Origin: JBKBUF01 sp046290815
GTDB lineage: Bacteria > Bacteroidota > Bacteroidia > Cytophagales > Cytophagaceae
Assembly (NCBI GenBank): GCA_046290815.1
Contig: JBKBUF010000045.1
Coordinates: 1-22,752, forward strand
Direction of reading: 5' to 3'
Length of the DNA stretch: 22,752 nucleotides
In this document: in pieces, positions 1 through 6,645 of the stretch
How positions within the stretch are numbered: the first letter of the stretch is position 1
How the letters are laid out: each line of letters opens with the position of its first letter
Made by a program: the position numbers and the translations under genes
The notes under the pieces: generated by a model
The model's input: the letters and a program-made list of their open reading frames with translations, nothing else
What the model was told of the DNA's origin: nothing
Databases searched by the model: none

Positions 1-47
1 AAGACTTTCCTTGATCAGGAAAATTAATCAAATATATTTGCTCACCT

Positions 48-118
48 GGTGCATTCTTGTTGCCGAAATTGGTGCATTCCTATTTACCGAAAATGGTGCA
101 TTGTTATTTTCCGATTAC
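48..118. repeat. Three degenerate 23-24 bp tandem repeats, possible IS21-like element end
   Basis: Three consecutive copies lie at 48-70, 71-94 and 95-118. Each starts GGTGCATT and carries a CCGA core near its end (CCGAAATT, CCGAAAAT, CCGATTAC). Short multiple repeats of this kind, mixing GGTGCA and CCGAAA, recall the internal transposase-binding repeats at the ends of IS21-family elements; that likeness is from memory. A short open frame stops at 25-27 just upstream and could be the tail of a transposase cut by the window edge, but it is too short to identify. The repeats end about 22 bp beyond the stop of the methyltransferase gene. Confidence 0.5.
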
Positions 119-140
119 ACTAATTTTATGCCGTCGTTCT

Positions 141-1022
141 TTATTTCATTTTTTTTATGATCGTTGTTTTAAAATCATATTCATTTATCTCGTATTTCTT
201 CAAGTCAAACTGATTATTGTCAAGAAATTTTTCGATAAATGGCAAATCTGGTGCATAGTGGAAACATCCCCCAACTTTTAATGAATTCAAAATATTCATA
301 TATGTTTTTCCATATCCAATAAAGTTTCCATCTTCTCTCAAATTATGGTGATTGAAATGATTGGAAAATCCTAAGTTACTGACTATTGTTCCCCATTTTT
401 CTTTTCCATAATCGAATTCTAGCCAATCTACTGTTATCAAATTTGAGGCTGTAAACTTAAATCTGTCAATTCCAATAACTTCAATCCCATTATCTTTAAA
501 AAAATTAACTAAATGTCCTTGACTCCCACAACCTATATCTAAAACAGGTTCCATTAAATGTTTAATATCGATTTTCAAGACATTGATTTGTAAGTCACCG
601 CTATATTCCGAACAAGCAACCGGATTAACATTTTTGTTGTCTTTTCTATAAATTTTCTCAGCAAAAGGATTACTTTCTCTAATCCAATCTTTTAGTTTTT
701 CATAATGATTTTTAGAAATATTTTGAATCGAATCTGTCTTTGTCTGAAGGTTTCCAAATAAATCATAGTAGATTTTTCTTAAATCATTTTTTGCTTTTGA
801 GTCAAACGAGTAATATTGGTTTATTCTGCAAAATTCTTCTATTGTTTTATCGCTAGCGTAACCAATTAAGGTCTCTTTTGAATCTGGATTTAACTTATCA
901 ATACTAGAAATAGCTTTTACCGTATCTTCAGCAAATTGAAAAAAATCCAAATTATCAAGAAAAATATTCTTACCTTGATTAAACTTTATTTGGTTATCAA
1001 TACTTTCTATATATCTTTCCAT
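141..1022 (-). CDS. Orphan class I SAM-dependent methyltransferase
   Basis: Protein of 293 aa. Near residues 161-166 it has LDIGCG, the glycine-rich motif I of Rossmann-fold methyltransferases, followed about 20 residues later by GIDRF, whose Asp should bind the ribose of SAM. A later GTIVSNLGFSNHF stretch and LKVGGCFHYAP match the usual motif IV and post-core strands. The N-terminal 150 residues are helical and not recognised; they may choose the substrate. I start at the ATG at 1022; a TTG four codons upstream is possible. The gene is visibly more A/T-rich than the core genes to the right and has no restriction enzyme or pathway partner. It sits between possible mobile repeats and an attC-like palindrome, so horizontal acquisition is likely. 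The target (small molecule, protein or nucleic acid) cannot be told. Confidence 0.75.
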   Translation of the reverse strand: MERYIESIDNQIKFNQGKNIFLDNLDFFQFAEDTVKAISSIDKLNPDSKETLIGYASDKTIEEFCRINQYYSFDSKAKNDLRKIYYDLFGNLQTKTDSIQNISKNHYEKLKDWIRESNPFAEKIYRKDNKNVNPVACSEYSGDLQINVLKIDIKHLMEPVLDIGCGSQGHLVNFFKDNGIEVIGIDRFKFTASNLITVDWLEFDYGKEKWGTIVSNLGFSNHFNHHNLREDGNFIGYGKTYMNILNSLKVGGCFHYAPDLPFIEKFLDNNQFDLKKYEINEYDFKTTIIKKMK

Positions 1023-1099
1023 TTGTATTTCCAATTTAGTTGATGGCGATTTTCACAGTGCCAATAGTTTTACTTGGACAACTGGTCTCATTGTATGCG

Positions 1100-1267
1100 G
1101 CTTAACGGTGAGTGTACGAAATGTGCCGGGTTTAGAACTACAAAAGTATCCGCTTGCACCGAACCACGCACACTTTTTAAAAATAAACAAAATGTGCGGG
1201 ATTTAGAAGCAGTACAATTTCCTTAACATCATCACCCCGGCATATTTTGTACACGATGTTATAGCAC
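1100..1267. repeat. Large imperfect palindrome resembling an integron attC site
   Basis: The non-coding region between the methyltransferase and the small membrane protein is highly structured. The arms GTGTACGAAATGTGCCGGGT (1112-1131) and 1235-1254 (reverse complement) match at 17 of 20 positions. Outside them lie GCTTAAC (1100-1106), which fits the RYYYAAC core of attC sites, and GTTATAGC (1258-1265), a loose counterpart to GTTRRRY. Inside, CGCACA (1167-1172) pairs with TGTGCG (1193-1198) as a nested hairpin, and a 19 bp direct repeat with two mismatches occurs at 1119-1137 and 1190-1208. The folded single strand would be a long bulged hairpin, the form recognised by integron integrases. 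No integrase is visible, so the attC reading is inference. Confidence 0.5.
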
Positions 1268-1787
1268 GTTTTTATCCTCCTTTTAATTCTAACTCATTAA
1301 CATATTCGTCAACCTTTATCCATTCGTTCATATCGATTTTATCAATCTCGGTATATGTTGTCCATCTAAGCAATGGAGTTAATTGTACAACCTTTACTGT
1401 TCTTCTATTATATCCAAACGCTCCAATATCCTCCATTTGAAACTCAATTCTTATGTTTGAAAATCTTTTATTTCTGAATAATATATCCTGAGTTTTATAT
1501 CCTCCACCCCAAGTAATGAAGTCAATTACAAATATTAATAATACAATTACAGAAAAAGTTATTAATGTTTTTTTTCTCCATTTCATTCTCTCATTAACAT
1601 CAAATGTTGTCAGCCATAATATAAATGGGAATCCGCATATCGAGAATAGCGCCATCAAATATGAAATTAACTTGTGAGTGTATTCTAATGGTGTTAACCA
1701 AGACAAGCAAGTAAGAATTGTTATTATTACCCAAATTCCAAATGATAATTTTCTTGAATGCTAATCATTTTTTAAATGTGCTATAAC
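1258..1787. mobile_element. Putative gene cassette bounded by 10 bp inverted repeats
   Basis: GTTATAGCAC at 1258-1267 and its exact reverse complement GTGCTATAAC at 1778-1787 enclose a single small gene with almost no spare sequence: 4 bp on the 3' side and about 9 bp before the first ATG on the 5' side. A one-gene unit tightly framed by matching ends, abutting an attC-like palindrome on the left and a perfect palindrome on the right, is what a mobile cassette looks like. It could also be a short non-autonomous inverted-repeat element that carries a gene. No target-site duplication or recombinase was seen. Confidence 0.35.
1272..1706 (-). CDS. Small hypothetical membrane protein, uncertain 5' end
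   Basis: Unrecognised protein. The TTG-initiated frame gives 144 aa with hydrophobic segments near residues 13-34 (ISYLMALFSICGFPFILWL) and 49-66 (LITFSVIVLLIFVIDFITW), then a soluble C-terminal domain of about 75 residues rich in charged and aromatic residues. No ATG is available near the N-terminus. Reading in frame above the TTG gives a further hydrophobic stretch (GIWVIITILTCL) before a TAG at 1761-1763, so a first membrane segment is probably being missed. An ATG at 1768, just inside the right-hand inverted repeat, opens a different frame of 13 codons (MISIQENYHLEFG). Either initiation is at a rare codon such as ATT, or a frameshift has broken the N-terminus. The gene is AT-rich and cassette-like. 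Confidence 0.5.
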   Translation of the reverse strand: MSWLTPLEYTHKLISYLMALFSICGFPFILWLTTFDVNERMKWRKKTLITFSVIVLLIFVIDFITWGGGYKTQDILFRNKRFSNIRIEFQMEDIGAFGYNRRTVKVVQLTPLLRWTTYTEIDKIDMNEWIKVDEYVNELELKGG

Positions 1788-1794
1788 GTTTGTG

Positions 1795-1814
1795 TATACG
1801 CCATATGGCGTATA
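1795..1814. repeat. Perfect 20 bp palindrome
   Basis: TATACGCCATATGGCGTATA reads identically on both strands. It begins 7 bp after the inverted repeat GTGCTATAAC and may be the inner stem of another recombination-site-like element or a dimer-binding operator. The remainder of 1815-1928 holds only a small hairpin (AAAATCC/GGATTTT at 1849-1865) and no gene. Confidence 0.6.
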
Positions 1815-1928
1815 TATTTCTTTTATTAAATCTATCCGAAATGTTACTAAAATCCAACGGATTTTTCCTAAATAATTATAGACCTGGTTGCGCATTTAAA
1901 ATATACTCCTAAAGTCCAATTTTTAGAG

Positions 1929-1990
1929 TTTAAGCCTACACAATAAAAGAGACTGCCTCCCCTTAGGAAACAGTCTCATATAGGCTTAAA
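1929..1990 (-). terminator. Rho-independent terminator of the T9SS lectin gene
   Basis: Nested hairpins lie just downstream of the lectin stop codon. The inner arms GAGACTG (1949-1955) and CAGTCTC (1971-1977) are perfect and are followed on the minus strand by TCTTTTATTG. Outer arms TTTAAGCCTA (1929-1938) and TAGGCTTAAA (1981-1990) are also perfectly complementary over 10 bp, which makes an unusually long two-level structure. Confidence 0.75.
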
Positions 1991-2001
1991 CAGTTTATTG
2001 C

Positions 2002-3924
2002 TTAGTCCTTCTTTACCTTAAAAACTTTGCTTATCTCTTCGGTCCGTACGTTGATAAGGTATATGCCTCCAGGTAGTTCTGCTCCTAAGGAAATGATTTG
2101 CGATGGATTGCTATAAGTTCTGGAAAAGTATTCCTGACCCAGCACATTGCATATCGACACATGAAGTATTTCTGTCTCGAAGTTTATTACAAGCGTTGTC
2201 TCGTAATCGAATGGATTGCTGGTCAAATACATTTCACCTCCTGCACCTTTCACTGTTCTTACAGGACTTTTGCTTTCGCTGCCATCAAGATCTTTCTGCA
2301 GTAAATAATAATAGCTCAGGCTGCCATCAAAACTGTCGTCTGAAAAGACATAGTTGGTAATGGTATTACTTATTCCTTTTGCCGGAACGGCTCCCACAGG
2401 ATGGAAGGTTATTCCATCATTGGATTTCATAATCACGAACGAATGGCTGTTCACTTCTTTTGCTGTTGTCCATGTCAGTTGTGCCTTGTTATTTACCACA
2501 ACAGCATTGAATGATATCAGCTCAACAGGTAATATAGAGCAGTCCACCGTAATGGTATAATTGTACGGCGTCGCTCCTGTACATGGATCTGGAATCAACA
2601 CGGTATAGGTAGTGGTGGCTGTCGGAGAAAAAGTAGGGCTGTTGCTGTAAATATCGCTTATGGTCCCGTTGTTGGGCGACCAGATGTATTTCGGCATACC
2701 ATATATCTGAAATTCCCAAAGCGAATATCCGTAACCTGTTGCCCTCTGCAATCCATACATTCTTACATATCTTATATCCGTGGAAGGTACTTTTATAACA
2801 TCCCATCCGCCATTTCCTGCAGTTTCATGAAATGCATTGGTCCAGCTCACACCATCCAAAGAATATTGTATCCTATATTCAGTAGCATAAGCTCCTTCCC
2901 AGTTTAATCTCACACTGTCTATGTCATGTGCAGATCCAAGGTCTATAGATATCCACTGAGGATCTGAAAACTGGCTTGACCATCTGGTGGTCATGTTTCC
3001 ATCCACGGCATTATTGGCAGATGTACCTCCGTGTTCATTGCTGGAAGAAGTTGCAGGTTTGCCCAAGGCAAGGTTCATCCCAATAAATTTGGTAAGAGGA
3101 GGAAGCGTCACAGTTACATCCCAATCACAAATAGTAGTGTCTTTTAATACAAAAGTGGAGAGCGATTTATTGATGTACACTCTCTGATCGTTCATGAAGC
3201 CTCCGGTAGAAGATGTGAATCCCCAATAAACGTAAGGGTTTCCATCAAAAACTTCGTTACGAATATTGTATGTAAAATTAGCTAGTATGCTGTTGTTAAA
3301 TTCCACCTCCACTTCCATTGTGACAGGATCATAGCTTATTCGAAAGTCATACCACTGACCTGTTTTCACACTTGCATTAGCCGGAAGCAAAGCAAGTGGC
3401 CCGAGTAGGTTGCTGTCACTGACATGGTTTGCCACGCCATGTTTCATTATGGCGAAGTGGTCATAAGCCGGGTCGTTGTTGTTCTGGTCTCCTCCTCCGG
3501 TTGAGTTCTGCCAGGTATCAAACTCGAGAATAAAAGATTTTCCGGGTAAGCCTTTATAGCCTATACCTCCGCCGGCAGTACCTGCAGTAAGGCAATTGTT
3601 CTGCATCACAAAGGCTATCCCGTCGGCCCCCGCAGGGTCGTTTCCGAAATTAAACCTGCCCTCCACGGTAAATGGATCTCTCAGGTCATGCTGCAGTTTA
3701 TACCAGACAGAACCTGCTTTATTCAATTCATAAGGAGTCAGTTGGTAAAATCCCCCACCCAGGTCTGAAGCATCATTATTCACCTGAAACTGGGCTACTG
3801 CTACTCGGGAGGTTAACAATAATAGAAAACCTGCGATCGAAATTCGGATATAACCAAAATACGTTCTCAACATAAAACCAAAAACTACTGAAGACTTACG
3901 ATTAATAATTACTGTTGTTTTCAT
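2002..3924 (-). CDS. T9SS-secreted L-type lectin/discoidin (F5/8C) domain protein
   Basis: Predicted exported carbohydrate- or surface-binding protein of 640 aa. After a signal peptide ending ...RVAVAQ (about residue 44), residues 45-255 look like a legume/L-type lectin fold (GADGIAFVMQN, LEFDTWQN). Residues 284-410 match an F5/8 type C (discoidin) domain: NLALGKPATSSS, AVDGNMTTRWSS, WISIDLGS, WEFQIYG. The flanking pieces TTICDWDVTVTLPP (before) and YIWSPNNGTISD ... TYTV (after) look like one Ig-like surface domain split by the discoidin insert. A fibronectin-like module (LPVELISFNA ... LTWTTA) precedes the C-terminal sorting domain (LPGGIYLINV ... VFKVKKD) used by the type IX secretion system. 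I chose the ATG at 3924; a TTG seven codons upstream and an ATG at 3873 that starts closer to the hydrophobic core are alternatives. It has no operon partner and its ligand is unknown. Confidence 0.85.
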   Translation of the reverse strand: MKTTVIINRKSSVVFGFMLRTYFGYIRISIAGFLLLLTSRVAVAQFQVNNDASDLGGGFYQLTPYELNKAGSVWYKLQHDLRDPFTVEGRFNFGNDPAGADGIAFVMQNNCLTAGTAGGGIGYKGLPGKSFILEFDTWQNSTGGGDQNNNDPAYDHFAIMKHGVANHVSDSNLLGPLALLPANASVKTGQWYDFRISYDPVTMEVEVEFNNSILANFTYNIRNEVFDGNPYVYWGFTSSTGGFMNDQRVYINKSLSTFVLKDTTICDWDVTVTLPPLTKFIGMNLALGKPATSSSNEHGGTSANNAVDGNMTTRWSSQFSDPQWISIDLGSAHDIDSVRLNWEGAYATEYRIQYSLDGVSWTNAFHETAGNGGWDVIKVPSTDIRYVRMYGLQRATGYGYSLWEFQIYGMPKYIWSPNNGTISDIYSNSPTFSPTATTTYTVLIPDPCTGATPYNYTITVDCSILPVELISFNAVVVNNKAQLTWTTAKEVNSHSFVIMKSNDGITFHPVGAVPAKGISNTITNYVFSDDSFDGSLSYYYLLQKDLDGSESKSPVRTVKGAGGEMYLTSNPFDYETTLVINFETEILHVSICNVLGQEYFSRTYSNPSQIISLGAELPGGIYLINVRTEEISKVFKVKKD

Positions 3925-4165
3925 TTTCCCAGGTATAGTTTTCAAAAATTGAATTCATTTACCAATAATCTCGGATTTATAAAAAAGGTAAACAGGGTTG
4001 TGGTAAAAAATGTGATTTAAGTATTTTAAAATGAGTGATTTAATAACAGATGGTAGCGCTTACATAACATCCCGGAAACTGAAAAATAAGGAAAAAACCC
4101 TAAGGGATTCCCTCCGTGATTCGGTTAGAAAACAATAAAAAAAAATTTAATGTCGTAAAGTTAAA

Positions 4166-4348
4166 CGTCTTTGCGAGGCATTGAATAAAGATATTTAAGC
4201 ATCGTATTCAATAATAATCAGTTGACATAAAAAATGCCGAAGCAATCTGTTAATAATACCAGATTGCTTCGGCATTTCTTTTATAAACCTTAAGTTTATT
4301 ATTTATTACCCAGTTAAATATACTCCGATCCAATGCCTCGCAAAGACG
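4166..4348. repeat. Nested dispersed repeat (TTGCGAGG / GAAGCAATCT type)
   Basis: Perfect 18 bp inverted arms CGTCTTTGCGAGGCATTG (4166-4183) and CAATGCCTCGCAAAGACG (4331-4348) enclose the 18 bp hairpin at 4232-4277. The words TTGCGAGG and GAAGCAATCT, in this nested order, are the hallmarks of an intergenic repeat found scattered through many bacterial genomes. The rest of the gene-free stretch 3925-4372 is AT-rich and should contain the lectin promoter; I saw no clear box and no convincing gene. Confidence 0.7.
4232..4277 (-). terminator. Strong hairpin downstream of ppk1
   Basis: AAATGCCGAAGCAATCTG (4232-4249) pairs perfectly over 18 bp with 4260-4277 around a 10 nt loop. On the minus strand the stem runs into TTTTATG, so it should terminate ppk1 transcripts. 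It also serves as the core of the surrounding dispersed repeat. Confidence 0.7.
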
Positions 4349-4372
4349 AGCTTTTTTAGCAGCCGGAAAACC

Positions 4373-6475
4373 TCAGAAAAGTTTGGCATCCATGATATCT
4401 TCTCTCTTTACCTTGAAAAATTCTTCATGGATATTAAACGGACGGGAATCTCCGATTAAATAATGGACGTAATTACCATCGGGAAGCAGTTGGTAACTGT
4501 TAACATTATCCATAAGGTTATAGCGCAAAATATTTATGGTCTGTTGCTTAAGCAGCGGATCGGCGATCAGGAACAAGGACTCGATCCTTCTTTCAAAGCT
4601 TCTAACCATCATGTCAGCGCTACCGCCATACACTTTTGGGTCACCGTTGTTGTGGAAATAATATATTCTGGAGTGTTCCAAAAAGTCTCCTACAATGGAT
4701 TTAACACTGATATTTTCACTTAAACCTTCTACGCCCGGACGTAAACAGCACATACCTCTTACAATTAATTTTACCGGCACACCGGCAGAAGAAGCATTGT
4801 ATAGTGCATCTATAGCTTCTTTATCCTGAAGGGAATTAATTTTAATAACAATACCACTTGGAAGTCCATTTTTAGCGTTTTCTGCTTCCTTATTAATAAG
4901 GTCTATAAGATTGTTTCTCATATTCCCCGGAGCAGTAATCAAGTGTTTGTATTCCGGAGATTGAGAATGCCCGGTGATAACATTAAAAAATTCATTTACA
5001 TCGTGCGCATAGATTTCATTGGTGGTCAACAATCCCAGGTCAGTGTAAAATCTGGCCGTATCTTCGTTGTAATTACCGCTGGAAAGATGGACGTACCTGG
5101 TTACTTTATCATTTTCTTCCTTCCTCACCACCAACAAAAGTTTAGTATGCGTTTTATAACTGCTTACACCATAGATTACAAAGCAGCCGGCCTTTTGTAA
5201 TCTCTGGGCTTCTTTGATATTATTCTCTTCATCAAATCTTGCTTTCACCTCAAAGAGCACAGAAACGTGTTTCCCGTTTTCTGCTGCTTTATGCAAGGCA
5301 TTGGTAATTCTTGATTCTTTTGCTAACCTGTATATGGTAATCTTGATGGCCAATACATAAGGATCTTCTGCTGCCTTCTCAATTAGTTCCACAACAGGCA
5401 TCATGCTGTTGTAAGGATGGTGAAGCAGCACATCCTGATTTTTCAAGAACTCGAAAAGATCTTCATCAGCAGTTTTTGAATAGCTGATAGGAAGAACGGG
5501 TTTAGGTAATGGTGGCAGCTTGTCTTTAAAATCTTTGTGGTTTATAATCTGCCACAACCCTGTGAAGTCAATGAAGCTGTCGTTGATAAAAATATTGTGC
5601 TCATCTACCTCCCACCTTTCTTTAAGAATTTTCATCATCCAGTCAGAGTATTCTTTCTCAATTTCTATCCTAACAACTCTGGCAGTACGACGGGTCTTAA
5701 GCTTACGCTTTATTTCATCGATGAACTGCGCCTCCATATCGTCACTTTCTTCCAAAGAAAAATCACCATTTCTGGTAATTCTGAAAAGGTTGGTAGCAAG
5801 TATGTCTACGTTTCTGAATAATTTATAAATCTGCCAACGAATGATTTCTTCAATAGGTACAAAAACACTGGTACCTTCTCTTTTTATCTCATAGAACCTG
5901 GGCAGATTTTGAGGTATCTGAACAAAAGATAATTTTCTCTGGCTTCCTGATGCGTCCTTGTTTTTTGTTATCACTCCAAAGATCAGGATTTTATTCATCA
6001 GGATCGGAAAGGAATGGTAACTATCATATACCATGGGAGTAAGCATCGGATAGATTATTTTCTTGAAATAATCTGCTGCTTTCTCAAGCTCCTCATCTTT
6101 CAACTCCTGAATCTTTGCTATGACAAACCCGTTCTTTTCAAACTCGGGAGCCAACTCTTCTCTGTAACATTTAATCTGGTCATTGGTGAAAGTATGCACC
6201 TGCTCCAGTAATACTTTTCTGAATGGTATTTCTCTTAGACCGGAATAATCTACCCTTTCTTTTCCGTAATCAATATAATTATAAAGACTGCCTACTCTGA
6301 TTTGAAAAAACTCATCCAGGTTGGATGAAGTAATAGCCAAAAATTTTAACCGCTCAAAAATTGTCCGTTCCGCTTTCTTAGCCTGGTCAAGTACGCGGTA
6401 ATTAAACTTCATCCAGCTAAGATCACGGCTTATGTAACGGCTATTCCCAATGGCTTTTTTTTCGGAACTTAACAT
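4373..6475 (-). CDS. ppk1: Polyphosphate kinase 1
   Basis: Makes inorganic polyphosphate from ATP (reversible), usually at the inner face of the membrane, for stress survival and energy storage. The 700 aa length fits the family (E. coli 688). The N-terminal domain starts YISRDLSWMKFNYRVLDQA, then ITSSNLDEFFQIRVG. The catalytic part has FEVKARFDEENNI, and YKTHTKLLLV holds the His (about residue 443) equivalent to the autophosphorylated His435 of E. coli. LSSGNYNEDTARFYTD and the second conserved His in FLEHSRIYYFHNNGD (about 601) are present. I start at the ATG at 6475, preceded by AGGAAA. A GTG at 6559 would lengthen it by 28 residues, but the gyrB terminator lies inside that extension. It follows gyrB on the same strand but is separated by that terminator. 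Confidence 0.95.
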   Translation of the reverse strand: MLSSEKKAIGNSRYISRDLSWMKFNYRVLDQAKKAERTIFERLKFLAITSSNLDEFFQIRVGSLYNYIDYGKERVDYSGLREIPFRKVLLEQVHTFTNDQIKCYREELAPEFEKNGFVIAKIQELKDEELEKAADYFKKIIYPMLTPMVYDSYHSFPILMNKILIFGVITKNKDASGSQRKLSFVQIPQNLPRFYEIKREGTSVFVPIEEIIRWQIYKLFRNVDILATNLFRITRNGDFSLEESDDMEAQFIDEIKRKLKTRRTARVVRIEIEKEYSDWMMKILKERWEVDEHNIFINDSFIDFTGLWQIINHKDFKDKLPPLPKPVLPISYSKTADEDLFEFLKNQDVLLHHPYNSMMPVVELIEKAAEDPYVLAIKITIYRLAKESRITNALHKAAENGKHVSVLFEVKARFDEENNIKEAQRLQKAGCFVIYGVSSYKTHTKLLLVVRKEENDKVTRYVHLSSGNYNEDTARFYTDLGLLTTNEIYAHDVNEFFNVITGHSQSPEYKHLITAPGNMRNNLIDLINKEAENAKNGLPSGIVIKINSLQDKEAIDALYNASSAGVPVKLIVRGMCCLRPGVEGLSENISVKSIVGDFLEHSRIYYFHNNGDPKVYGGSADMMVRSFERRIESLFLIADPLLKQQTINILRYNLMDNVNSYQLLPDGNYVHYLIGDSRPFNIHEEFFKVKREDIMDAKLF

Positions 6476-6508
6476 TGAAATTTTCCTGCTAAAGCTATTT
6501 ACCCAATG

Positions 6509-6539
6509 AAAAAAGGGCTCAACTCGTATGAAGCCCTTT
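6509..6539 (-). terminator. Terminator between gyrB and ppk1
   Basis: AAAGGGCT (6512-6519) and AGCCCTTT (6532-6539) form a perfect 8 bp stem with a 12 nt loop. On the minus strand it is followed by six T residues. It closes gyrB and sits 34 bp before the ppk1 ATG, so ppk1 needs its own promoter or read-through. Confidence 0.7.
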
Positions 6540-6645
6540 AAGTCTTTTATCAAACTCACTTAATTGCAGTTATATGATCTTTTTTTATCATGTCAAAAAC
6601 CAGTTTTGACAATTAACTTAAAATTAAAAATTGGTACAATCGATG

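Noticed and set aside
57..281. Open frame of 74 codons on the plus strand at the left edge
   Set aside because: It overlaps the degenerate tandem repeats and the 3' end of the methyltransferase gene and has no recognisable domain.
4031..4138. Small plus-strand ORF (35 codons, MSDLITDGSAYITSRKLKN...)
   Set aside because: No ribosome binding site and no recognised family; it lies in an AT-rich gap where such an ORF can arise by chance. Conservation in relatives would be needed.
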